40,021 nt of DNA from a virus, in IMG/VR virus record IMGVR_UViG_3300046517_000719, positions 1 to 40,021 of that record; one strand, 5' to 3'. Below the pieces are notes generated by a model. That model had not been told where the DNA came from. It made no database searches and saw only the letters and a program-made list of their open reading frames with translations. Numbering within the stretch: position 1 is the first letter of the stretch; the number at the start of each line of letters is the position of its first letter. Both the position numbers and the translations under genes were made by a program. Shown in pieces: positions 13,922-19,799 of the stretch.

Positions 13922-14109
13922 GCTGCCCTCCCTCCTTCGCGGCCGAACAGGGCCTCGGCCTGGGTGTAGTGCGGGCCGCAGTATGGCAGCCACGCACAGT
14001 GCGACGGCCGCTGGTGCGTGGCCGCCTTGGTGCAGCCGCGCACGATGCACTTCCCGTCGTTGTTCACCACGGGCCGCACCACGTGCGGGTTCAGCAGGTT
14101 GATGTTCAC
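13918..14109 (-). CDS. Small zinc-finger-like protein (63 aa)
   Basis: A 63-aa protein with four cysteines and several histidines: CIVRGCTKAATHQ, then SHCAWLPYCGPH, consistent with one zinc-binding fold. The GTG at 14109 overlaps the nuclease stop (GTGA), with AAAGGA 5 nt upstream. It lies between the nuclease and the RDF-like gene, so it may work with one of them on DNA. The frame extends further upstream only inside the nuclease gene. Confidence 0.65.
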   Translation of the reverse strand: MNINLLNPHVVRPVVNNDGKCIVRGCTKAATHQRPSHCAWLPYCGPHYTQAEALFGREGGRAA

Positions 14110-15047
14110 TCGGTTCCTTTCAGGGGCCGCTGTACGGGCCCGGTAGGTGTAGCGGGCAGGCTGCGCATCCACTCATCCCAGCTCAGGCCGTCCTCGCCCA
14201 CGGTGCCCGACAGGATGCCCTCGGCCACCATGGCCTGGGCCTCCTCGAGCACGGCTTGCTCCTGGCTGGCCGGCGGGGCCAGGGGCGGCCCGATCACAGT
14301 CTTGCTCAGGTCCAGCACCCAGCGGGCCACCTCCCGGGCGTACAGGAACGTGTTCCACACCGCGTCGTCTATGCGCACCGCGTGCAGCTGGTAGTCCACC
14401 GGGCTGACCATGAGGGCCAGGGCGCCCTGCACCTTGGGCATCTCCACGTACGGCATGTCGTCAGCCCAGGTGTAGTACCGCCGCCGGCGCACCTCGCTGA
14501 TGCGGCTGGGCCCGGTGCCCATGCGCTCGGCGCGGGCGTAGGCGCACAGCTGCAACGCCACGGTGTCGTAGGGCGGCCGGCTGCGGGCCTCGGGGCCGTG
14601 GTCGGTGGTCTTGTAGTCCAGCACGCACACCTGGCCGTCGAGCTCCACGATGGCGTCCAGCGTGCCGGCGTAGCTGTAGCCCAGGTTGTAGACAGGCGCC
14701 TCGGCCGCCAGGTACTTGGGCTTGAACGCGTCCAGGAACCGCTGGAACTGCTCCACGTGCTGCTCGCTGCCGGGCACGGGCGGCGGCGCCGGCGCCCCCA
14801 GGGCCAGGGCCTGGGCGTGCGCGTGCATGGCGTTGCCCCGGTCGGCGGCCTTGCCGCTGGTGCGCCAGCGGCTGTCCTTCAAGAGCTTGACTGCCGCCTC
14901 GCGGTCGCTCTCGGCCAGGGGCAGCCACGCCTTGCGCTGGTCCACGGCGTACTCGGCCACCACCTTCACAGCCCACCCCATCAGGGCGGGCTTGGGGATG
15001 GCCATGCCCAGCAGCTCGGTGACGCTCCATAGGCGGGTCTCGCTCAT
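14106..15047 (-). CDS. Cas4/RecB-like PD-(D/E)XK exonuclease
   Basis: This 313-aa nuclease has the RecB/Cas4 signature in order: H75 (GNAMHAHA), E116 (AEAPVY), D131 (YAGTLDAIV), then D144 and K146 (VLDYKTTDH), followed by the QxxxY-type ALQLCAYA. Such phage proteins resect DNA ends for recombination or replication. It precedes the Gp3-like gene, an arrangement that suggests a two-component recombination unit. AGAGGAG lies 6 nt before the ATG at 15047, which overlaps the upstream stop (ATGA). Confidence 0.88.
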   Translation of the reverse strand: MSETRLWSVTELLGMAIPKPALMGWAVKVVAEYAVDQRKAWLPLAESDREAAVKLLKDSRWRTSGKAADRGNAMHAHAQALALGAPAPPPVPGSEQHVEQFQRFLDAFKPKYLAAEAPVYNLGYSYAGTLDAIVELDGQVCVLDYKTTDHGPEARSRPPYDTVALQLCAYARAERMGTGPSRISEVRRRRYYTWADDMPYVEMPKVQGALALMVSPVDYQLHAVRIDDAVWNTFLYAREVARWVLDLSKTVIGPPLAPPASQEQAVLEEAQAMVAEGILSGTVGEDGLSWDEWMRSLPATPTGPVQRPLKGTE

Positions 15048-15226
15048 GCGTTGCTCCTCTCGTAGGGATGGTGGCGGGCGGCCGGCGCGTTGGCTGCAAA
15101 CCTTTGGCCGGCCGCCCTATGGGCCACCTGTGCCAGCGCCGCCCCACCCAGGGCAACGGCGCCGGCGGTGTGGAGGGTAGCGGCTATGCCGCCTCCCTCC
15201 ACTGGCTTGCGCCCACACCGCAGCAT
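15044..15226 (-). CDS. Hypothetical protein with hydrophobic segment (60 aa)
   Basis: Not recognised. The ATG at 15226 has GAGGAG with a 5-nt spacer, inside the preceding zinc-ribbon gene, and the stop overlaps the nuclease ATG (ATGA). The product starts MLRCGRKPVEGGG and has an alanine/glycine/leucine-rich segment (TAGAVALGGAALAQV) that could be a weak membrane span or a buried helix, then a basic tail. The overlap with the neighbouring gene is 43 nt in a different frame. Confidence 0.6.
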   Translation of the reverse strand: MLRCGRKPVEGGGIAATLHTAGAVALGGAALAQVAHRAAGQRFAANAPAARHHPYERSNA

Positions 15227-15354
15227 GGGCACTCCTCGGGGCTGGCCCAGGCCGTGCCGCTCATGGTGTGCAGCACACCCTCCCAGGTGTGCTCGCACGC
15301 CAGGCACTGCCACAGCACGGGCCGCCGGTGTTCCACGTCGGGCACGGGCCACAT
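15184..15354 (-). CDS. Small zinc-ribbon protein (56 aa)
   Basis: A 56-aa protein with paired CxxC knuckles, LWQCLACEHTW (C17, C20) and PEECPCCGVG (C42, C44, C45), spaced as in a zinc ribbon. It begins MWPVPDVEHRR at an ATG overlapping the TGA of the upstream gene (ATGA). Proteins of this type in phages often bind DNA or modulate host enzymes, but no partner can be named. Its 3' end overlaps the next gene by 43 nt. Confidence 0.7.
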   Translation of the reverse strand: MWPVPDVEHRRPVLWQCLACEHTWEGVLHTMSGTAWASPEECPCCGVGASQWREAA

Positions 15355-15587
15355 CAGTCGATCACGCCCAGCTTGCGCAGGTCGTTGCGCAGGCGCACCT
15401 CGCGGCCGTTGCGCAGGTGCGGGCTGTTGGGCAGCCCGTAGGGCATGCCGCCGGGCTTGCGCACCAGCTGGCCGTCCGGGCCCTCGATGTTGTATTTGCC
15501 GCTGGCGCCCACCAGGCGGTAGCCCTGGCGGAACTCGCGCACCAGCATGCGCACCACCTTGCTGCCGGCGACCACCTCACGCGACAT
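15354..15587 (-). CDS. Hypothetical basic protein, HicA-like fold possible (77 aa)
   Basis: The 77-aa product has a helix-strand pattern (KVVRMLVREFRQGYRLVG, then KYNIEGPDGQLVR) and a C-terminal helix ending RNDLRKLGVID. This layout recalls the small double-stranded-RNA-binding fold of HicA-type proteins, which are common as orphan genes in actinophages, but no diagnostic catalytic histidine in the GHR context is present. The ATG at 15587 overlaps the upstream gene by 11 nt. I would not call it a toxin. Confidence 0.6.
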   Translation of the reverse strand: MSREVVAGSKVVRMLVREFRQGYRLVGASGKYNIEGPDGQLVRKPGGMPYGLPNSPHLRNGREVRLRNDLRKLGVID

Positions 15588-15825
15588 CGTGCACCGCCTG
15601 GGCGGCCGCCAGCTCGGCGGCCATGCGCACCTCGGCCTGGTGCAGACGAACCCGGGCCGCCTTGGCCTTGGCACCTCGACGCTCGCAGCCCTTGCTGTCG
15701 GTGCCGCAGTAGCGGGCCCCGGTGTGGCTGGAGTAGACCATGTTGCCGGCCGTGCTGTGCCGGCCGCAGTAGCCGCACGGGTACGTGGGCTCGGTACTGC
15801 GGCCGGCGCGGGGTGCTGCTCGCAC
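15577..15825 (-). CDS. Small zinc-finger protein (82 aa)
   Basis: An 82-aa protein with CGYCGRH (C17, C20), then YCGTDSKGC (C40, C47), likely one zinc site, and a charged alanine-rich C-terminal helix (VRLHQAEVRMAAELAAAQAV). The GTG at 15825 is the best in-frame start after the upstream TAG at 15837-15839, though the ribosome binding site is weak. It is one of five tiny Cys-knuckle proteins in this operon. Confidence 0.6.
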   Translation of the reverse strand: MRAAPRAGRSTEPTYPCGYCGRHSTAGNMVYSSHTGARYCGTDSKGCERRGAKAKAARVRLHQAEVRMAAELAAAQAVHDVA

Positions 15826-15836
15826 TGCACGGCCGG

Positions 15837-16799
15837 CTAGTTCCCCCCCGGCATGGCCTTCAGCAGCGACCGCTTGCGGGCCGCCGCCCGGCAGTAGGCG
15901 GTGAACGCCTTGTGGTGTTTCTCCATGGTGGCCTCGGCCTTGGCCAGCTCGTCGCCGGCGGCGCCCTTCTTGGCAACGCGGGCCTTCTTGTACGCCTTGT
16001 AGCCGGCGGCGTACTTCTCCAGCTCGGGGGCCAGCTTGTCCAGCTCGGCCTGCAGGTCGGCGGGCGTTGCCGGCACCGGGGCCTCCGGCGTCTCCACCGG
16101 CGGCTCCACCGGCGGCGTCTCGGTGGTGTTGGCAATCGCGGCCACGATGCCCTGGGGCGTGCGCCCCGGGTTGGTGCTGTGCTGCGCCCTGCGGTGCCGG
16201 GCCAGGTTGCCCTTGCTCACGGTGTGCCCGCAGTCGGGGCAGGTGGTGGTGTTGCCCTGCATGGTGCTCCCTTCGGGTTGGCTGTGCCACCAGGCCATGG
16301 GCAGGGTGCCCTTGGCGTGGCACAGCGGGTACTCGCCGTAGCTGTCGGCGAGAATGTTCGCCTCGTCCTCGTGCAGGCGCTTGCGCGGCCTGTAGGCGTG
16401 GCGGTGGAAAGCGTTGGCGGCCACAGCCCATGCCTGGTCGTAGCTGGTGCAGCCGCCGCCGAACGCGCCGGCGCGGCTGCCGCCCACCAGGTACTCGGCG
16501 GCGTGCAGGTCTGCCCACCGCTCGGTCTGCATGGCGTGCACCAGCTCGTGCCACAGGGTGTGCGTGGCCTGGGCGGTGGTGCGGTAGCCGCTGATCGTGA
16601 TGGCGTGCTCAAAGCCACCGTCGGCCAGGCGCCAGCGGTGGCAGCCCACCACCCGGTAGCCGGCGGTGAACCGCAGCACCACCGGGTGGCGAATCTCGAG
16701 CAGGTCCATGGCGGCCCGCACCGCACCGGCGCTGATGTCCCAGGCGCGGTGCCGGTGGGGCTGGCCGTTGGTGCTGGGCAGCAGCAGGCGGGCGGTCAT
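15837..16799 (-). CDS. HExxH protein joined to C2H2 zinc-finger/helical domain
   Basis: One 320-codon frame with two parts. Residues 1-179 contain HELVHAM (H84, E85, H88), an HExxH zinc-protease-like motif in a SprT/ImmA-like context, with WADLHAAEYLVGG shortly after it. Residues 180-320 hold a C2H2-type finger (C187, C190, H202, H207) and a helical tail with GYKAYKKARVAKKGAA and AFTAYCRAAARKR, motifs shared with the 4519-5709 product in swapped order. An in-frame ATG at 16262 (M180) has its own ribosome binding site, so the second part may also be made alone. The main ATG overlaps the upstream stop (ATGA). The substrate is unknown. Confidence 0.75.
   Translation of the reverse strand: MTARLLLPSTNGQPHRHRAWDISAGAVRAAMDLLEIRHPVVLRFTAGYRVVGCHRWRLADGGFEHAITISGYRTTAQATHTLWHELVHAMQTERWADLHAAEYLVGGSRAGAFGGGCTSYDQAWAVAANAFHRHAYRPRKRLHEDEANILADSYGEYPLCHAKGTLPMAWWHSQPEGSTMQGNTTTCPDCGHTVSKGNLARHRRAQHSTNPGRTPQGIVAAIANTTETPPVEPPVETPEAPVPATPADLQAELDKLAPELEKYAAGYKAYKKARVAKKGAAGDELAKAEATMEKHHKAFTAYCRAAARKRSLLKAMPGGN
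16263..16277 (-). promoter_or_regulatory. Internal ribosome binding site before zinc-finger part
   Basis: AAGGGAG followed by CACC precedes an in-frame ATG at 16262-16260 inside the 15837-16799 frame. It would start a 141-aa protein made of the C2H2 finger and helical tail. This is the second case in the window of a retained internal start in a fused frame. Confidence 0.5.
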
Positions 16800-17002
16800 G
16801 CCTGGCCTCGCAGCCACAGGTACGTGGCGTTCCACTCGGGGTGCTGGGCCACGCGCACCTGGGCCAGCGTGGTGCCCAGGTCTACGCGCAGGTCGGCGCC
16901 GGCTACGGCCAGCACGGCCGCGGTGCAGCTGCGGCACGCACAGTGCCCGCCCAGGCTGGTGGTGGCGTTGCCGCCGCAGCCTTCGCACAGGCGGGCGGTC
17001 AC
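16796..17002 (-). CDS. Small zinc-ribbon protein (68 aa)
   Basis: A 68-aa protein with CEGCGGN (C6, C9) and HCACRSC (C21, C23, C26) at the N-terminus, then strands reading ADLRVDLGTTLAQVRVA and a C-terminal TYLWLRGQA. The cysteine spacing fits one zinc ribbon. The GTG at 17002 overlaps the upstream TGA (GTGA). No function can be assigned. Confidence 0.65.
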   Translation of the reverse strand: MTARLCEGCGGNATTSLGGHCACRSCTAAVLAVAGADLRVDLGTTLAQVRVAQHPEWNATYLWLRGQA

Positions 17003-17400
17003 GACGCCACCGTGATGCTGTAGTAGCCGTTGGCCGCCGCCCACTGCACTGCCTGGCGCTTGCACGCGCTGTAGGTGCCGTGTGCGCTGAACTGGTCGAT
17101 CTGCTGGCCGGCGGTGCCGTTGTCGGCGTGCTCAAAGATCCAGCCGCCGGTGCCCCGGGGCATGCGCCCGTGCGCGAACTGGTAGCCGCTGGTGCTGACC
17201 CGCACCTGGCTGGTGCGGATGCCCCGGGCCCGCCGCACGCCGACCCGCGTGTACCGGCCCACGTGCAGGTCGGTCAGGCCGTTGGTGCGGGCCCAGCCCT
17301 GGGCCTTGGCCCGAGCCTCTTCGTAGCTGCCAGCCACGGTGCTGAACACCACGGTGGCGCCCATGAACAGGGCCGTAAAGGTGTAGGTGGTGGTGGGCAT
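16999..17400 (-). CDS. Hypothetical protein, first gene of the P3 operon (133 aa)
   Basis: Not recognised. The N-terminal half is beta-rich (TYTFTALFMGATVVFSTVAG), then a helix (SYEEARAKAQGWART), and the C-terminal half has GWIFEHADNG and ACKRQAVQWAAANGYYSI. No catalytic motif is visible. GGGAGG is a few nt before the ATG at 17400, directly after the P3 leader hairpin. Being first behind the promoter, it is probably among the earliest and most abundant non-structural products. Confidence 0.7.
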   Translation of the reverse strand: MPTTTYTFTALFMGATVVFSTVAGSYEEARAKAQGWARTNGLTDLHVGRYTRVGVRRARGIRTSQVRVSTSGYQFAHGRMPRGTGGWIFEHADNGTAGQQIDQFSAHGTYSACKRQAVQWAAANGYYSITVAS

Positions 17401-17418
17401 GTTGCCTCCCTGGGTGAG

Positions 17419-17433
17419 GCCGGCGGTGCCGGC
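17419..17433 (-). promoter_or_regulatory. Leader hairpin, cassette P3
   Basis: GCCGGC (17419-17424), GGT, GCCGGC (17428-17433), then CTCACCCAGGGAGGCAAC before the start at 17400. It has the same design as the hairpins at 4374 and 5728. Confidence 0.6.
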
Positions 17434-17460
17434 GGTGTTTAGGTTTGCAGCCATGGGTTG

Positions 17461-17466
17461 ACCATA
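17461..17466 (-). promoter_or_regulatory. Promoter P3, -10 element
   Basis: TATGGT on the minus strand stands at the position of TATTGT in P1 and P2, about 60 nt before the start codon and 52 nt after the A/T-rich element. No convincing -35 is visible at 16-18 nt (the DNA reads CCCGTT/CCGTTT), so this copy may need an activator or use an extended -10. It would drive the non-structural operon from 17400 leftward. Confidence 0.45.
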
Positions 17467-17517
17467 CAGCCGCCACCGGCTGGAAACGGGTTGCCCACGC
17501 GGGCCCCCGACAAAAAA

Positions 17518-17538
17518 CCCGCAATTTGCGTCTTTTTC
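17518..17538 (-). repeat. Conserved A/T-rich element, copy 3
   Basis: Core GCAATTTGCGTCTTTTTC preceded by CAAAAAACCC. It differs from copy 1 at only one base in the core. Here no gene ends just upstream on the minus strand, so a pure terminator role is less likely for this copy and a regulatory role more likely. It sits in the space between the divergent starts at 17400 and 17678. Confidence 0.6.
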
Positions 17539-17602
17539 GTGCAGCTGCCGCCCGCCCGGTGGGCTAGGGTGCCGCGCACCTAGACAGGGCCCCCAGCCCC
17601 CA

Positions 17603-17625
17603 GGCCGGCGCAGGTAGTGCCGGCC
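17603..17625 (+). promoter_or_regulatory. Leader hairpin before the transglycosylase
   Basis: GGCCGGC (17603-17609) and GCCGGCC (17619-17625) form a 7-bp stem with a 9-nt loop in the plus-strand leader. It uses the same GCCGGC arms as the minus-strand leader hairpins but with a longer loop. I could not identify a convincing plus-strand promoter in 17541-17600. Confidence 0.4.
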
Positions 17626-17677
17626 GTGCACGTGTACCCGCGGGCTGCTGGGCCGACACCCGTAGGAAGGGAGCCGC

Positions 17678-18136
17678 ATGCGCAAGCTCGTCCCGCTCGT
17701 AACCGCCTTGGCTGTAGCCGCCGCCCTAGGGGCCGCCGCCGGCCAGGCCACACACCGCACCACCGCCGCCGCCCATTGGGTGCCGGCGTGCACCGCCGCC
17801 CTACACGAACAGCCGCCGGCGCACCATCACAAGGCGTGGCTGGAACGCGACCCGCGCAGGGTGGGCTGCTACCTCAACGCCCTGGCCGGCTGGGCCACCG
17901 AGTGGCCTTGCCTCGACAGGCTGTGGGGCCCGCTCGAGAGCAGCTGGCAGGTGACCGCCGACAACCCGAACTCCGACGCCTACGGCATTCCCCAGGCGCT
18001 GCCCGGCAGCAAGATGGGCCCCGGGTGGGAGTCGAGCGCCTGGGTGCAGGTGCGCTGGGGCCTGGGCTACATCAGGGGCCGGTACGGCAGCCCCTGCGGC
18101 GCCCTGGGCTACCGCCTGGCGCACGGGTACTACTAG
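17678..18136 (+). CDS. Secreted lysozyme-like transglycosylase
   Basis: A 152-aa protein with an N-terminal signal peptide (MRKLVPLVTALAVAAALGAA) and a transglycosylase-like domain: LWGPLESSW with the likely catalytic E87, NPNSDAYGIPQALPGSKMG, then QVRWGLGYIRGRYGSPC and a terminal AHGYY. Such domains cleave peptidoglycan glycan strands and are common in actinobacteria and their phages. It is the only clear plus-strand gene and faces the holin gene, with a hairpin between. AAGGGAG is 5 nt before the ATG. It may assist lysis, or be a host-derived gene; the signal peptide means export without a holin. Confidence 0.85.
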   Translation: MRKLVPLVTALAVAAALGAAAGQATHRTTAAAHWVPACTAALHEQPPAHHHKAWLERDPRRVGCYLNALAGWATEWPCLDRLWGPLESSWQVTADNPNSDAYGIPQALPGSKMGPGWESSAWVQVRWGLGYIRGRYGSPCGALGYRLAHGYY

Positions 18137-18148
18137 GCCACAGCAGGC

Positions 18149-18187
18149 GGCCCCGAACGCCCGGAGGGGTTAAAGGCGTTCGGGGCC
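18149..18187. terminator. Hairpin between convergent genes
   Basis: GGCCCCGAACGCC (18149-18161) and GGCGTTCGGGGCC (18175-18187) form a perfect 13-bp stem with a 13-nt loop, 13 bp after the transglycosylase stop and 34 bp beyond the holin stop. A bidirectional terminator is the natural reading, although neither side has a T tail, as is common in high-GC genomes. Confidence 0.75.
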
Positions 18188-18220
18188 AGCGCAGCTGTAC
18201 CCGCCCCATGGCGAGCGGGG

Positions 18221-18463
18221 CTAGCCCTCCCTGGGGCCGATGACCGTGTGCTGGCCGTCAGAGGGGACAAGGTTCACGGGGCCGAGGGCCAGCACCGCCC
18301 GGGCGCCGGCGCCCACGGCACCCACCAGGGCCGCCATCCACACAGCCTTGTCAAACTTCCAGTCGGGCGACTGGCCCAGCCCGGTGAGCAGCGGCACGAG
18401 CGCCCCGAAGAACGCCACCAGGAACGCCACCACCAGCTTCTGCCAGAAGAGCCTGTTGATCAT
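18221..18463 (-). CDS. Holin (small r1t-like)
   Basis: An 80-aa protein beginning MINRLFWQKLVVAFLVAFFG with two membrane spans (about residues 9-28 and 40-62, WMAALVGAVGAGARAVLAL) and a short polar C-terminus. This is the layout of r1t-type holins in actinophages, which form lesions that release or activate endolysin. It is the last gene of the structural/lysis run. GGGAGG precedes the ATG at 18463. Confidence 0.75.
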   Translation of the reverse strand: MINRLFWQKLVVAFLVAFFGALVPLLTGLGQSPDWKFDKAVWMAALVGAVGAGARAVLALGPVNLVPSDGQHTVIGPREG

Positions 18464-18476
18464 CGTGCCTCCCTCG

Positions 18477-18782
18477 TTAGCAGTGCAGCCCGTCCAGGGC
18501 CTTGGTCGTTACGCGCTCGCTGGCCAGCTGGGCCACCAGGAACCCGCGAGTGATGCCCACAGGCCCGAACTGAAACCTGTCCAGGTGCGGGTGCTCGCGC
18601 AGGAACTGCTCGGTGCTGTTGGCCCTGGCGTCCACCTCGGCCCGCAGGCTGCACAGGGCGTCATGGGTCTGCAGCGACAGGAACAGGTACGCGGCACACA
18701 GCCCGGTGATGACCACGGCCAGGGCCATGTTCACAATGGCCTGGGTGCGCGGGCTTGCCGACATCCTGTCCGCCCAGCGCAT
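18477..18782 (-). CDS. Membrane protein of the lysis region (101 aa)
   Basis: One membrane span (about residues 15-36, AIVNMALAVVITGLCAAYLF) follows a short basic N-terminus, and the rest is a soluble helical domain with EVDARANSTEQFLREHP. The topology fits a type II membrane protein facing the cell-wall side, as in antiholin- or spanin-like actinophage proteins, but no family can be named. I chose the ATG at 18782, since an upstream ATG would overlap the preceding hydrophobic peptide. Confidence 0.6.
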   Translation of the reverse strand: MRWADRMSASPRTQAIVNMALAVVITGLCAAYLFLSLQTHDALCSLRAEVDARANSTEQFLREHPHLDRFQFGPVGITRGFLVAQLASERVTTKALDGLHC

Positions 18783-18793
18783 GGTGCCGCCGC

Positions 18794-18868
18794 CTACACC
18801 CACAGCAGCCACAGCCCAATATCAACGCCCAGCAGCCCCACCGCTAGTCCTGCGATGACCCGTTCGAC
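18794..18868 (-). other. Hydrophobic 24-codon segment without a clear start
   Basis: This reading frame ends at a TAG (18794-18796) and encodes VIAGLAVGLLGVDIGLWLLW, a membrane-span-like stretch much like that of the 28-aa peptide at 9570-9656. No ATG, GTG or TTG precedes it at a sensible place: it is in the -1 frame relative to the end of the 18844-19074 gene. It may be expressed by an unusual start or a frameshift, or be a relic. Confidence 0.3.
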
Positions 18869-19074
18869 TTGCGCACGGCTATGTAGTACCCGGCGGCCGG
18901 CCCGAATAACAGCCCGGAGGCAACGCCCAGGAACGCCACCACCACCGTGCCGTCCAGCGTGCGGCCCACCGCCTCCGCCACTATGAACGACACCAGCAGG
19001 CTGAACACAATGAGCAGCGCGGCCACCCGGGAGATCAGCAGCCACGTCACGGTCCTTGGAGTGGGGGTTGTCAC
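18844..19074 (-). CDS. Two-span membrane protein of the lysis region (76 aa)
   Basis: A 76-aa protein with hydrophobic segments at about residues 10-32 (TWLLISRVAALLIVFSLLVS) and 44-66 (TVVVAFLGVASGLLFGPAAG) and a polar tail. It could be a second holin or antiholin, since two small membrane proteins flank another here. It starts at a GTG (19074) with only a weak ribosome binding site, 65 bp after the endolysin stop. Confidence 0.65.
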   Translation of the reverse strand: MTTPTPRTVTWLLISRVAALLIVFSLLVSFIVAEAVGRTLDGTVVVAFLGVASGLLFGPAAGYYIAVRKSNGSSQD

Positions 19075-19139
19075 TCACTCGCCCTAGCTGCTCTCCCTGC
19101 GGCCAGGTGCGGCCCAGGCGACGGCACGCCCGAGCGCAC

Positions 19140-19799
19140 TCAACTCATACCTCGGCGGGCGGCCAGGAACTTCTTCTCCCGCGTCCACCACGCGGACGGT
19201 ATGCGGGCCGGCAGCCCCTTGGGCCGCAGCCCCGGCTCCTGCTGGTGCCCACGGAACTCGCCTTCGCCCAGGTACCAGCGCAGCCACGCCCAGAACGGAT
19301 CGATCTCGGGCAGGGGTGGCGGCACCGGGTCGGGCAGCATCAGGCGGTGGCACGTGGCCACACCGCCCTGGCGGGCATGCTCCGTCGAGTATCGGATGAA
19401 CTCGGGGGCGCCCTCCCACCCGTTCGACCACAGGATGGGGTCGTTGCCCGGCTGCCGGCACAGGGCCATGTGGTGCGTGCCGCCGGCGGGGCCGTACACC
19501 ACCGGGTCACCCACGCTCATGGCGCTGGCGCCGCCCGGGAGAATGGCCAGGTGGTCGTAGCACGATTCGGTGTTGCCGTAGCCGTCAAAGGCGCCGGCGT
19601 GCAGCGGGTTGGGGGCGCCGGCCAGGCGGCACACGATGGCACTGCCGGCGCTGCAGTCAGCCCACACCGTGCCGCCCACCGCGTCCTCCCAGGTGACGTG
19701 TGCGCCGCACGGGCGGAATTGCGCGTAGTGCCAGCTGCCAGCGTTGCGCACGGTGGCGTCCATAAGGGCGGCCATGCGGGTGCGCACCTGGCTGGTCAT
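19140..19799 (-). CDS. Endolysin-like Cys/His peptidase (NlpC/P60 or CHAP type)
   Basis: This 219-aa protein has a WADCSAGSAIVCRL motif with the likely nucleophile C49 at a helix start, and GDPVVYGPAGGTHHMALC with H109/H110 as the base, the order and spacing of NlpC/P60-like peptidases. These cut peptide bonds in peptidoglycan. A Pro-rich linker (PDPVPPPLPE) precedes a short C-terminal tail. It sits between the tail-tip genes and the holin, so it is probably the main endolysin. A tail-borne hydrolase is the alternative, since its ATG overlaps the stop of a tail gene (ATGA). Confidence 0.75.
   Translation of the reverse strand: MTSQVRTRMAALMDATVRNAGSWHYAQFRPCGAHVTWEDAVGGTVWADCSAGSAIVCRLAGAPNPLHAGAFDGYGNTESCYDHLAILPGGASAMSVGDPVVYGPAGGTHHMALCRQPGNDPILWSNGWEGAPEFIRYSTEHARQGGVATCHRLMLPDPVPPPLPEIDPFWAWLRWYLGEGEFRGHQQEPGLRPKGLPARIPSAWWTREKKFLAARRGMS

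Noticed and set aside
14106-15047. The Cas4-like nuclease as part of a CRISPR-Cas system
   Set aside because: No other cas gene or repeat array is present, and phage RecB/Cas4-like nucleases next to recombination genes are common.
15354-15587. HicA toxin of a toxin-antitoxin pair
   Set aside because: No HicB-like partner is adjacent and the diagnostic catalytic histidine context is missing.
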